This document shows, one piece after another, positions 49,084 through 58,207 of a stretch of DNA of 64,000 nt. A model generated the notes under the pieces. The model was not told where the DNA came from. It did no database searches and worked only from the letters and a program-made list of their open reading frames with translations. Made by a program: the position numbers and the translations under genes. The DNA comes from Pseudomonas fulva (GTDB lineage: Bacteria; Pseudomonadota; Gammaproteobacteria; Pseudomonadales; Pseudomonadaceae): the NCBI RefSeq assembly GCF_015680705.1, contig NZ_JADNYP010000015.1, forward strand, positions 61,327-125,326. The letters run 5' to 3'. Position 1 is the stretch's first letter; every line of letters begins with the position of its first letter.

Positions 49084-50274
49084 ATGGAACTCGTGCTCGA
49101 GATTAAGAACACCCGGCAAATGATCCCGCCCCATGCGCGGGTCTGCCGATTCGGTGTGGCCGGCGGCACCATCGGACGGGCCGTCGATTGTGACTGGACG
49201 ATCCCGGACATCAAGAAGCATCTGTCCGGATATCACGCCAGAGTCACCAGCCATCGGGGAACGTTCTACCTGACCGACCTGAGCCGCAACGGCATTTTCA
49301 CCGGTTGTGGAGCGCAACTGCCCAGGAGCGAGCCGTTTCGCATCGAGCATGAAAGCGTTTTTCGGTTCTGCGATTTCGAAATCCATGCGCGCCTGATCCA
49401 TGAGCCGACACGTTCCGAGGCGCAGGTCGGCAAGCCACAGGCAGGCGGCGCCTTCATACCTGATGACGCTTTCCTGGAACTCGATCCGTTGCGTGCCGTG
49501 GCCGAACCTCCGGCGACCAAGGCATCGTGCCTTCCGGCCACTGTCTGGCCCGAGCCGGTGCAGCACTGTGATTACGCACGTATCGACACCGAGAATCTGA
49601 TTGTCCCCGAGCTGGTACCCGAACCGGCTGATCCGCCCATGGCGGTGGCGGCCCCGGCTTCGGCGCACGATGAAGTTTCGGCGCGGTTCTGGACGCGCTT
49701 CGGTCAGGCCTTGGGGTTCGACCTGCAGGCACTCGACGTTTCGGCACGCGAGGCACTGGCGGTCGAGGTCGCCGTTTTGCTCAGGCAGAGTATTGGCGGC
49801 TTGCTGCAGGGCCTGCACACGCGCAGCGAGGTGAGGAGTGAGCTGCGCCTGGCTTGCACCGATACCCAACCTGCCGGCCAGGATCCGCTCAGGCGGACCG
49901 GCGACGCTGCGCAAACACTGCGCTTGCTGTTGCGGCCGGACGGCGCCCGTGCAGTTTCCGCCGAGCAGGCCTTGGCCTGTGGCTACCGTGACCTGCAGAC
50001 ACACCAGGTGGCAATGCTTGCAGGTAGCCGGGCGATGGCGCGCGCTGCCCTTGAACATTTCACGCCCGCCAAGCTGGCACTGCGTTTCGAGCAGGACTGC
50101 GACAAACCGCTACTGGCGACTCCCGGCAGTCGCTGGCGCGCTTTCCAGCGGTATCACCAGCGCCTGTGCCAGGACGATGTGTTCGCCGAAAGCCTCCTGG
50201 CCAGCGCCTTCGCCCAGGCTTATGACGAGCAGGCGCGGCTGATAGCGACCTTGCATTGCGAACAAGAAGGATGA
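49084..50274 (+). CDS. tagH: T6SS FHA-domain protein TagH
   Basis: Phosphothreonine-binding regulator of 396 residues (Fha/TagH). The N-terminal FHA domain contains GGTIGRAVDCDWTIPD, HLSGYHARVTSHRG and LTDLSRNGIFTG. The C-terminal region (about 195-385) is the conserved TagH part, with DVSAREALAVEVAVLLRQSIGGLLQGLHTRSEVRSELRL and FTPAKLALRFEQD. With the kinase and phosphatase at the end of the cluster it forms a threonine-phosphorylation switch for assembly. Its stop overlaps an ATGA just before tssJ. Confidence 0.92.
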   Translation: MELVLEIKNTRQMIPPHARVCRFGVAGGTIGRAVDCDWTIPDIKKHLSGYHARVTSHRGTFYLTDLSRNGIFTGCGAQLPRSEPFRIEHESVFRFCDFEIHARLIHEPTRSEAQVGKPQAGGAFIPDDAFLELDPLRAVAEPPATKASCLPATVWPEPVQHCDYARIDTENLIVPELVPEPADPPMAVAAPASAHDEVSARFWTRFGQALGFDLQALDVSAREALAVEVAVLLRQSIGGLLQGLHTRSEVRSELRLACTDTQPAGQDPLRRTGDAAQTLRLLLRPDGARAVSAEQALACGYRDLQTHQVAMLAGSRAMARAALEHFTPAKLALRFEQDCDKPLLATPGSRWRAFQRYHQRLCQDDVFAESLLASAFAQAYDEQARLIATLHCEQEG

Positions 50275-50279
50275 TCCGC

Positions 50280-50771
50280 ATGAGATGCATCAAGACCTCG
50301 ATCGGTGCGTTGGGAGCGTTGTTGCTGGTTGGCTGCTCGACGCTTTCGCCCTACTCGAGCCAGACCAAGCTGCAGCTGACCCTGCAGAGCAGCGAGTACC
50401 TCAACCTCGACATCAACGGCCGGGCCTCGCCACTGGTACTGCGGCTGTATGAACTCAAGCACCCGGCAGCGTTCGAGAGCACCGATTTCTTCAGTCTCTA
50501 TGAACGGGGCAAGGAGGTGCTTGGCCCGGACCTGGTCAACAGCGATGAGCTGGAGTTGCGTCCCGGACAGAACCTGGAACTGAAGCTCACGGTTGGCCCC
50601 GACAGTCGCTACGTTGGCTTGCTGGCCGCCTATCGCGATCTTTCCGATACCCGGTGGCGCTACGTGATCGGCGTCCGCGCGCAGGAGCTGACCCGCGTCG
50701 CGCTGACCCTGGACGAGACGGGTATCGATGATGCTGCCGATTCCCTGCCCCGGGAGACCGACCGTCCATGA
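50280..50771 (+). CDS. tssJ: T6SS outer-membrane lipoprotein TssJ
   Basis: Membrane-complex lipoprotein of 163 residues (SciN/Lip). The ATG at 50280 gives a lipoprotein signal MRCIKTSIGALGALLLVGCS with Cys at 19 and sits ten bases after GAAGGA. The mature part has LNLDINGRASPLVLRLYELKHPAAFESTDFFSLYERGKEVLG, the usual TssJ beta-sandwich. It anchors TssM to the outer membrane. Its end overlaps tssK by four bases. Confidence 0.93.
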   Translation: MRCIKTSIGALGALLLVGCSTLSPYSSQTKLQLTLQSSEYLNLDINGRASPLVLRLYELKHPAAFESTDFFSLYERGKEVLGPDLVNSDELELRPGQNLELKLTVGPDSRYVGLLAAYRDLSDTRWRYVIGVRAQELTRVALTLDETGIDDAADSLPRETDRP

Positions 50772-52102
50772 ACATGCACAAGGTCATCTGGAAGGAAGGG
50801 ATGCTGCTGCGCCCGCAACATTTCCAGCAGAACGATCGGTACTACGATCACCAGATGAAATCACGCACCCGCTTGCTGGGCCGCTATACCTGGGGGTTCC
50901 TCGACCTGGATATCGATCTGCAGTTTCTGGCCATGGGCAAGCTTGTGGTCAGTCGCGCATCCGGCGTGCTGCCCGATGGCACCTTGTTCAATCTTGAGAG
51001 CACAGGTGAACCCTTGGCCGTGGACGTGCCGCCGAACATCACCGCAACGCCGGTTTACCTGGCCTTGCCTCTGGTCACCGGGGGGCATGTCGAAGCCCGG
51101 CGCTTCGATCAGCAGGACGTGCTGGCCCGGTATACGGCGTACGACATGGAGATATCCGACTCCAATGCCGGCGAAGACTTCAGCAGCCAGGTCAGTTGCG
51201 CGCGCCCCGACTTCCGCCTGCTGTTGGGCGAGCAGCAGAATGACCAGACGTACGTCAAGCTGAAGGTGTGCCTGATCGGCACCAGTTCTCCCGACAGCGC
51301 GATCACGCTCGACAGCGACTTCGTACCGAGCTTCGTCGACAGTCATCGATCAACCTACCTGCTGTCGTGCCTGAAGGAAGTGATCAGCCTGCTGGACAAT
51401 CGCGGCGAAATCCTGGCTGAGCGCATTCGCGCCAATGGCAAGGTCGGTGGCGCCGAGGTCGGCGATTTTCTCATGCTCCAGCTGATCAACCGTACCGGCC
51501 TGATCCTGCGCCACTACATGGGCCTGGAGCAGGTGCATCCCGAGGAACTGTACCGCACGCTGCTGGGCTTGCTTGGCGACTTGTCGGCCTTTTCCAGCGA
51601 TACCAGGCGACCGCGCAGCGACATCCGCTACCAACACAGCGACCAAGGCGCGAGCTTTCGAGCGGTGATGGCATCGATCCGTCAAGTACTGTCAATGGTC
51701 CTGGAGCAACACGCCATCGAACTGGTCTTGCAGGAACGCCAGTACGGGATTCTGGTTGCCCCGCTGCACGACCCTGGCTTGCTCGGACGCGCCTCGTTCG
51801 TCCTGGCTGCCAAGGCCAACTGCGAGAGCGAAGCGTTGCGTCAGCGTCTGCCGGCGCACCTCAAGGTCGGCCCGGTCGAGCATATCCGCCAGTTGGTCAA
51901 CCTGCATCTGCCGGGGATCAGGGTACGGCCCCTGCCTGTTGCACCGCGACAGATCCCGTTCCATTCGGACAAAACCTATTTCGCCCTGGACTTCACTGCC
52001 GAGGATCTCGAGCAACTGGAGCGCTCGGGTGGCTTCGCCTTCCATGTCTCGGGCGAGTTTTCCGAGCTTGAGCTGAAATTCTGGGCCATCAAGGACGCAT
52101 GA
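50768..52102 (+). CDS. tssK: T6SS baseplate-membrane connector TssK
   Basis: Trimeric adaptor of 444 residues. It begins MNMHKVIWKEGMLLRPQHFQQNDRYYDHQ, a highly conserved TssK start, and ends with a receptor-binding-type domain (FALDFTAEDLEQLERSGGFAFHVSGEFSELELKFWAIKD). It links the baseplate to TssL and TssM. The tssL start overlaps its stop. Confidence 0.96.
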   Translation: MNMHKVIWKEGMLLRPQHFQQNDRYYDHQMKSRTRLLGRYTWGFLDLDIDLQFLAMGKLVVSRASGVLPDGTLFNLESTGEPLAVDVPPNITATPVYLALPLVTGGHVEARRFDQQDVLARYTAYDMEISDSNAGEDFSSQVSCARPDFRLLLGEQQNDQTYVKLKVCLIGTSSPDSAITLDSDFVPSFVDSHRSTYLLSCLKEVISLLDNRGEILAERIRANGKVGGAEVGDFLMLQLINRTGLILRHYMGLEQVHPEELYRTLLGLLGDLSAFSSDTRRPRSDIRYQHSDQGASFRAVMASIRQVLSMVLEQHAIELVLQERQYGILVAPLHDPGLLGRASFVLAAKANCESEALRQRLPAHLKVGPVEHIRQLVNLHLPGIRVRPLPVAPRQIPFHSDKTYFALDFTAEDLEQLERSGGFAFHVSGEFSELELKFWAIKDA

Positions 52103-52968
52103 GCATGAACAGGGAGATCGATCATAGCCAGGACGACCGGACCGTCCTGGTCAACCAGCACGGCGAGCGTCCTGTCCAGGAACCGCTGACGGACTTTGCC
52201 CGCCCGCCGCGCTATGAAGACCTGGAGGCGCGAATGATCCATGCCTCCAGTGCGCCAGACACCTTCGACATAGGCATCAATCCGCTGGTCTCGGCTGCTG
52301 CGCCCTTGCTCTCGGCGATCGTCGATATCAAGTCGAGTGCCGAGCAGCGCAGCCTCAGCGTGCTCAAGACCCGGCTGGTGGAGCACCTGCGCCACTTCGA
52401 AGCCCGTTCGCTGGAGGTGGGCGTGGATAACGGCCAGGTCATGGCCGCGCGCTACGTCCTTTGCACGGTGGCCGACGAAGCGGTAGTGACCACGGCGTGG
52501 GGCAACGAAAGCGAGTGGTCGACCATCAGCCTGCTAAGCAGCCTGCACAACGAGACCTTCGGCGGCGAGAAGTTCTTCCAGCTCCTGGAAAACATGGGGC
52601 GCAACCCGATGAAACATTTGCCGATGCTGGAGCTGATGTACATCTGCCTGTCACTGGGTTTCGAAGGCAAGTTTCGCGTGCAAGCACGCGGCCACATCGA
52701 GCTGGACGCTATCCGTGACGGCTTGTATCGCCAGATCCGCCAGTTGCGCGGCGATGTCTCGCGCGAACTTTCGCCACGCTGGGCCGGCCTGGGCAATTTC
52801 CGCCAGGGCGTGCTGCGCACGGTGCCCTGGTGGCTGATAGCGACATTCACCGGCATCTGCCTGTTGGTGATGTTCTCCGGTTTCGCCTATGTGCTGGGGG
52901 AAAAACGAGAAGCGGTGCTCAAGCGTTACCAGCCCGACCCTGCCGTGGTGCTCGAGACCACGTCGTAA
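52099..52968 (+). CDS. tssL: T6SS inner-membrane protein TssL (DotU type)
   Basis: Inner-membrane protein of 289 residues with a cytoplasmic DotU domain (INPLVSAAAPLLSAIVDIKSS, YVLCTVADEAVVTTAWG, FFQLLENMGRNPMKHLPMLELMYICLSLGFEGKFRVQARG) and one C-terminal membrane anchor (WLIATFTGICLLVMFSGFAYVLG). There is no OmpA-like peptidoglycan-binding extension, so it is the short form; no separate TagL gene is seen in the window. Confidence 0.95.
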   Translation: MSMNREIDHSQDDRTVLVNQHGERPVQEPLTDFARPPRYEDLEARMIHASSAPDTFDIGINPLVSAAAPLLSAIVDIKSSAEQRSLSVLKTRLVEHLRHFEARSLEVGVDNGQVMAARYVLCTVADEAVVTTAWGNESEWSTISLLSSLHNETFGGEKFFQLLENMGRNPMKHLPMLELMYICLSLGFEGKFRVQARGHIELDAIRDGLYRQIRQLRGDVSRELSPRWAGLGNFRQGVLRTVPWWLIATFTGICLLVMFSGFAYVLGEKREAVLKRYQPDPAVVLETTS

Positions 52969-52983
52969 TTTCAGGAACGTGCA

Positions 52984-55900
52984 ATGAAAGAACTTTTTCG
53001 CAAGGCTCGGGGTTTGCTCTCCAAGACCTGGGTATGGACCTTGCTGCTGGTGCTGATCGTCGCCCTGTCGGTGTGGTTCGTCGGCCCGCTGCTGGCGATC
53101 GCCGACCACAAGATCTGGGAAGCTGCCAGCCACCGGCTGCTGACAATCAGCCTGCTATGCCTGCTCTGGGGGCTGTTCGTCGTGTATGCCAACTGGCGCG
53201 CCAATACGCAGCAGCGTCGAGTGGAAAACGGCGACGCCGAGCAGCCCGAGCTGGCACGCCGTGTCGCCATCGAGGCCGCCGAGCGCACGCTACGCAACCG
53301 CTTCAAGGATGCCATGCGGGTTCTCGGGCGCTCGAGCCTGTACCACGGACGTAATGAACGTTGGCGCAGCGACTTGCCCTGGTACCTGGTCATCGGCCCA
53401 CAAGGTGCGGGCAAGACCAGCCTGCTGGACTTCTCAGGTCTGGAGTTCCCGCTCAACCAGGTCGAACGCAAGCTCAGCCGCGATACCCGCAGCACCGAAC
53501 ATTGCGATTGGTATTTCGCCGAGAGTGGCGTGCTTGTCGACACCAGCGGGCGCTTCCTGACCCAGGAGGATGCATCCGTCGACGGTGCTGGCTGGGTCAC
53601 ATTGCTGCGGTTGCTGCGTGCTCGCCGTCGCGCCCGCCCGCTCAATGGCGTGCTGGTCACCGTCCCGGCGACGCAGCTGCTCGACGGCGATCGCGAAGCG
53701 ATGATGGCGTTGGGACGCCTTCTGCGCAACCGCCTGCAGGAGATCCACCAGCAACTGCGTGTCGACGTCCCGGTCTACCTCGTCGTGACCAAGAGCGACA
53801 AGGTAGTGGGGTTCGAGGCGTTCTTCGATCAGCTCTCTCGCGAGGAAAACGAGCAGGTTCTCGGAGCCAGCTTCTCCAAGGAGCAGAACGGCACCGACGT
53901 GAACGTATTCACCAGTGAGTTCGAAGCGTTGCTGTCGCAGCTGAGCGGCCAGGTGATCATGCGCATGCACCAGGAGCGCGACGCACAACGTCGCGGCCTG
54001 ATTCTCGACTTTCCAGTGCAACTGGGCCTGCTGGGCAACAACCTTGGCATCCTGGTGGAGGCTGCGTTCACCGGTAATCGCTACCAGCGTGCCAGCATCC
54101 TGCGTGGCTTCTACTTCACCAGCGCGCCGCATACCGACGCGGATGCCACGGCCTCTGGTCGGGACCTATCGCTGCCATTGGCTCACCGTGGCCGCGCGCG
54201 CTTCATCCACGACCTGATGAGCAAGGTCATCTTCCCCGAAGCAGTGTTGGCCAGTCTCGACCGGCGCGAGGCCAGGCGCATCAGCTGGGCCCAGCGAGCG
54301 CTTTGCGTTGGGGCCTTGGGCTGCCTCGGCCTGTTCGGCCTGGTCTGGGCCGGCAGCTTCGCAGCCAATGACCGAAACCTGGAGACCCTCAAGGAACTGG
54401 CAGACCGGCAAGCCGTAGAACGTGCCGCACTGACTGCCCGTGACGATACCAGGGCAATCCTGCCTGCACTGGACAGCCGTTACGCTGCCACCCAGGTGTT
54501 TGCACCAACGGCGCAGGCACGCTACGTCGAGCGCGGCGGACTATACCAGGGGACGGCAAGCAATCCGGTGCTGCTCCAGGCTTATCAGCGCGAACTCGTC
54601 GATTTGCTGCTGCCACGCGTGGCCCAGGCCCTGGAAGCACAGATCCGAAGCGACATGGGCAGCCGCGAACGCCTGCTAGCCAGCTTGCGCACCTATCTGA
54701 TGCTGAACATGCCCGAGCGGCGTGACCGGCAGTTGCTCGAGCAATGGATGGCCGAGCAATGGGCGCAGCGTTACCCAGGCAATGCCCAATTGCAAAACGA
54801 CCTGACCGGTCATCTCCAACGTCTGCTCGACTTGCGCTTCGCTTATTCACTCGACGACGCACTGGTGGCCCAGGCGCGCCAGGTGCTGCGTCGGGAATCG
54901 CTGGCCACGGTGGTCTATCGAGTGCTCCGCGACAAAGCCCGCAGCCTGCCAGAGTACCGCCTGAGCCAGCATCTGGGGCCCCAGGGTGGGGTGTTCGTCG
55001 GTACCGACTACACCATCCCCGGCTTCTATACCCAGCGCGGCTACCAACGCTATTTCATGGTGCAAGGTGCAGGGCTGGTGCGGGACATCCTGCGCGACAA
55101 CTGGGTACTGGGAGAGGGCAGCAGCCTGAGTGCCATGGACATGCGCCGATTGCTCGTCGAACTCGAACAGCTGTATTTCAACGACTACATCAGCTACTGG
55201 GGCGAGGCGGTCGGCCAGGTGGCGCTGGATCCCTTCACCAATGCCCAGCAAGGCGCCCGCCAGTTGGCCAGCCTTGGCGCGACCAACTCGCCGTTGCTGG
55301 CCATGCTTGCGCAGATTCGCGAGAACACTCGTTTCGCCGCGTTGGCAGGCGACAGCCGTGCCACGGCGTCCATCGAGGAGCAGGGTGGCGAGCCGGGCAA
55401 GGCCGCCGCGGTCGCCAGCGCCGCCGGGCGGACCCTGGCCAGACGTGGTGCCGATACTGCGCGCAAGGCCTTGGAACGGCGCTTCGAGCCGCTGCACCGA
55501 CTGCTCGATGACGACAACGGTCCAGGCGCTGATCTTGCCGCGATGTTCCAGACGCTCGACGACTTGCAGGCGCAACTGACCGACCTGGCGCGCTCCAGCC
55601 AACCCCAGCACGCGGCCTATGAACTGGCCAAGGGGCGCATGGCAGGTAACCGGCGCGATCCGTTGAGCAACCTGCGCGACGCAGCCATGCGTCTGCCACG
55701 CCCTGTCGGCGGCTGGTTCTCGACCTTGGCCGATGACAGCTGGATGTTGCTGCTGGACAACAGTTACGAGTACATCAACCAGCACTACGAGACCCAGCTC
55801 TACAGCTTCTATGTCAAGGCCATCGGCGAGCGTTACCCATTCCACGCTCACAGCAGCAGCGAAGTGGCGCTGAGCGACTTCCGTGAGTTCTTCAAGGCCC

Positions 55901-56472
55901 AAGGGCTGGTGGACCGCTTCTTCGAAACCTACCTCAAGCCGTTCGTCATCGGCGAGCCGGGCAATTACCGTCTGCGTACCGTCGACGGCCGCAGCTTGCC
56001 GGTGTCCCAGGGCTTTCTCGAACAGATGCGGCACGTGCGGACCATCCAGCGTGGCTTCTTCGTCGACGACCCCAGCACGCCGCAGGTGCAGTTCAGGCTC
56101 GAGCCCCACACCCTCGATTCGACGGTAGGCCGCGCCGAGTTCCGCCTGGGCAAGCAACACATGGTCTACCGTCATGGGCCGATCGTGCCAATGGCCTTCA
56201 AGTGGCCGACCGAGGCTGACGATGACCGAGCCAGCCTGTCGCTGGAGACGCTCGAAGGCAAGACGATGGCGCTGGAGAAGAACGAGGGGCCATGGTCGCT
56301 GTTCCGCCTGTTCGACCTGATGCAGACCGAGTACCAGAGCGGTCGCGATGTCCTGATGATCAAGGGCAACGTCGGCGGCATGCGAGCCAACTATCTGGTG
56401 CTGACCCAACGTTCGCCGAATCCGTTCGACCTCGCCGCGGTACGCAACCTGCGCATGCCGGTGTCGCTGTGA
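52984..56472 (+). CDS. tssM: T6SS membrane-complex protein TssM (IcmF)
   Basis: Large inner-membrane protein of 1162 residues. Two N-terminal membrane helices (TWVWTLLLVLIVALSVWFVG; LLTISLLCLLWGLFVVYANW) precede a cytoplasmic GTPase-like domain with Walker A GPQGAGKTS near residue 138. A third helix (CVGALGCLGLFGLVWAGSF) lies near 440, and a long periplasmic region ends in the TssJ-binding part (PIVPMAFKWPTEADD...WSLFRLFD). The Walker motif is complete, as in the nucleotide-binding TssM group. Its stop overlaps the phosphatase start. Confidence 0.95.
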   Translation: MKELFRKARGLLSKTWVWTLLLVLIVALSVWFVGPLLAIADHKIWEAASHRLLTISLLCLLWGLFVVYANWRANTQQRRVENGDAEQPELARRVAIEAAERTLRNRFKDAMRVLGRSSLYHGRNERWRSDLPWYLVIGPQGAGKTSLLDFSGLEFPLNQVERKLSRDTRSTEHCDWYFAESGVLVDTSGRFLTQEDASVDGAGWVTLLRLLRARRRARPLNGVLVTVPATQLLDGDREAMMALGRLLRNRLQEIHQQLRVDVPVYLVVTKSDKVVGFEAFFDQLSREENEQVLGASFSKEQNGTDVNVFTSEFEALLSQLSGQVIMRMHQERDAQRRGLILDFPVQLGLLGNNLGILVEAAFTGNRYQRASILRGFYFTSAPHTDADATASGRDLSLPLAHRGRARFIHDLMSKVIFPEAVLASLDRREARRISWAQRALCVGALGCLGLFGLVWAGSFAANDRNLETLKELADRQAVERAALTARDDTRAILPALDSRYAATQVFAPTAQARYVERGGLYQGTASNPVLLQAYQRELVDLLLPRVAQALEAQIRSDMGSRERLLASLRTYLMLNMPERRDRQLLEQWMAEQWAQRYPGNAQLQNDLTGHLQRLLDLRFAYSLDDALVAQARQVLRRESLATVVYRVLRDKARSLPEYRLSQHLGPQGGVFVGTDYTIPGFYTQRGYQRYFMVQGAGLVRDILRDNWVLGEGSSLSAMDMRRLLVELEQLYFNDYISYWGEAVGQVALDPFTNAQQGARQLASLGATNSPLLAMLAQIRENTRFAALAGDSRATASIEEQGGEPGKAAAVASAAGRTLARRGADTARKALERRFEPLHRLLDDDNGPGADLAAMFQTLDDLQAQLTDLARSSQPQHAAYELAKGRMAGNRRDPLSNLRDAAMRLPRPVGGWFSTLADDSWMLLLDNSYEYINQHYETQLYSFYVKAIGERYPFHAHSSSEVALSDFREFFKAQGLVDRFFETYLKPFVIGEPGNYRLRTVDGRSLPVSQGFLEQMRHVRTIQRGFFVDDPSTPQVQFRLEPHTLDSTVGRAEFRLGKQHMVYRHGPIVPMAFKWPTEADDDRASLSLETLEGKTMALEKNEGPWSLFRLFDLMQTEYQSGRDVLMIKGNVGGMRANYLVLTQRSPNPFDLAAVRNLRMPVSL

Positions 56473-57200
56473 TGGTGGCCGACAGTCATTGGCGAAGCGC
56501 CGGACGCACTGCCTTGGGCAAGGTGCGTACGCGCAACGAAGACGCCTACCTCGAACGTCCCGAGCGTGGCTTGTGGGCGGTAGCCGACGGCATGGGTGGC
56601 CATCAGGCCGGCGACCTGGCCAGCCTGATGGTGGTCGAGGCGTTGGCTGGATTGAGTTTGGCAGGTGGCTTCGACGAGCAGGTGCGCGAGGTGCGTCAGT
56701 GCCTGCACTGGGTCGATCGGCGCTTGGGCGATGCCCTGACGGTCGTTAGCGGCCGTGCTGCCCCGATCATGGGCAGCACCGTGGTCGCTTTATTGATCCA
56801 TGAGCGACGCGCGGCCTGTATCTGGGCCGGCGATAGCCGCTGCTACCTCTGGCGCGACAGACGTCTGTTCCAGCTGACCCGCGATCACTCGCTGCGCCAG
56901 CGCTGGATCGATGAACGCAAGTTCGCCACCGAACAGGCCCGGCAGCAGCCTGGGGGGCATGCGCTGACGCGCGCCTTGGGCAGCCCTCAGGTGCTGCGCC
57001 TGGACGTGCTCGAATTCCGAGTGATGCCCAGCGACACCTTTCTGCTGTGCAGTGACGGTCTATACCATGACCAGAGCGACGAGACGTTCGGCAAGGCGCT
57101 GGACCAGGCGCAGCCAAGCCGAGCGCTGGACTATCTGTTTGGCAGGACGCTGCTGGGCAAGGCGCCCGACAACCTCACCGGCGTGGTGATCCGCCAGTGA
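56472..57200 (+). CDS. pppA: T6SS PP2C-type Ser/Thr phosphatase (PppA/Stp1)
   Basis: Metal-dependent phosphatase of 242 residues starting at the ATG that overlaps the tssM stop (TGATG). PP2C motifs are present: RTRNEDAYLERPERGLWAVADGMGGHQAGDLAS, GSTVVALLI, AGDSRCYLWRD, and FLLCSDGLYHDQSDE. The metal-ligand aspartates are retained. In related systems it dephosphorylates FHA proteins and opposes the kinase encoded next. The longer open frame reaching back into tssM is not coding. Confidence 0.92.
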   Translation: MVADSHWRSAGRTALGKVRTRNEDAYLERPERGLWAVADGMGGHQAGDLASLMVVEALAGLSLAGGFDEQVREVRQCLHWVDRRLGDALTVVSGRAAPIMGSTVVALLIHERRAACIWAGDSRCYLWRDRRLFQLTRDHSLRQRWIDERKFATEQARQQPGGHALTRALGSPQVLRLDVLEFRVMPSDTFLLCSDGLYHDQSDETFGKALDQAQPSRALDYLFGRTLLGKAPDNLTGVVIRQ

Positions 57201-58207
57201 ACGCGCCCCGGTCCATGCTGCACAGTCACAATGCCTCAGCGAGCGGGCCTGCCCCGGACGTCGAGCGGGGGGACGTCGCTGTGACGATCACCGGGGCGCG
57301 ACTGCCCGGCGTGCTGCCGCCGATTCTCAATGATCGCTACAAGCTCGAGGGGTTGCTCGGCGCGGGAGGCATGGGGCTGGTCTACCGCGCACGTGACCTG
57401 CTCAGCGAGCGGTTCGGTGAACCTGATCCTTATTGCGCGATCAAGCTGCTGCGCGATGACGTAGCCGAGTGCCCAGGTGCAAGCGCACTGTTGTACAGCG
57501 AATTCGCCCTGGCCTCTCATCTGCCGCACCCCAATGTCGTCAGGGTGCATGGCTTCGAGGTCGATGGCGGTTGCCAGCGAGCGTTCTTCAGCATGCAGCT
57601 GTTACGCGGCAAGCCTCTTGATCGCGTGCTCTGCGAACGGCCCCAGGGTCTGGCATGGGACGAGCTGCGCGGTATCGTGCTGCCGCTGCTCGAGGCGCTG
57701 GCGTTTGCCCATGACCGCGGCGTACTCCATGGCGATATCAAGCCCAGCAACCTGATGCTCACCGAACATGGCCCGCAGCTGTTCGACTTCGGCCTGGGCC
57801 AGGCGCTGGGCGGAGCGCTCAGTGGCCTGGCTCGGCTGAGCCGCGACCGGATCCATGCCTGGACCCCAGCCTACGCCGCTCCGGAGCTGCGTGATGGCGC
57901 GGCCTTGTCGCCCGCCACAGACGTCTTCGCTGCCGCCTGCCTGATCTACGAACTGGTCAGCGGCCAGCGGCCATTCGGCGCCGATGCGCGACTGCTCCGC
58001 GAAGCGCCCGCCAATCAGCGCCTGCAACGGCCGGCGCACCTGCCCGCCAGAGCCTGGGGCGCGCTGCTCCAGGCGCTCGCTCTGGAGCCCGCGCAGCGGC
58101 GAATCAGTGCCGGCGAACTGCACGAAGTCGTGGCGACAGCCGGTGCTCCGGCGTGGCGTCGATGGCTCGGCCAGGGCCAAGCAAATCTTCAGACAGGAAT
58201 AAGCTAA
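57197..58207 (+). CDS. T6SS Ser/Thr protein kinase (short PpkA/Stk1 type)
   Basis: Kinase of 336 residues. The glycine loop LLGAGGMGLVYRARD, the lysine in CAIKLLRDD, the catalytic loop GVLHGDIKPSNLML and the magnesium motif LFDFGLG are all present; the loop reads HGD, not HRD. It ends soon after the kinase domain and lacks the membrane segment and C-terminal domain of the long PpkA, so it is closer to Stk1 of H2-T6SS. It overlaps the phosphatase gene by four bases and is one base from the vgrG start. Confidence 0.9.
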   Translation: MNAPRSMLHSHNASASGPAPDVERGDVAVTITGARLPGVLPPILNDRYKLEGLLGAGGMGLVYRARDLLSERFGEPDPYCAIKLLRDDVAECPGASALLYSEFALASHLPHPNVVRVHGFEVDGGCQRAFFSMQLLRGKPLDRVLCERPQGLAWDELRGIVLPLLEALAFAHDRGVLHGDIKPSNLMLTEHGPQLFDFGLGQALGGALSGLARLSRDRIHAWTPAYAAPELRDGAALSPATDVFAAACLIYELVSGQRPFGADARLLREAPANQRLQRPAHLPARAWGALLQALALEPAQRRISAGELHEVVATAGAPAWRRWLGQGQANLQTGIS

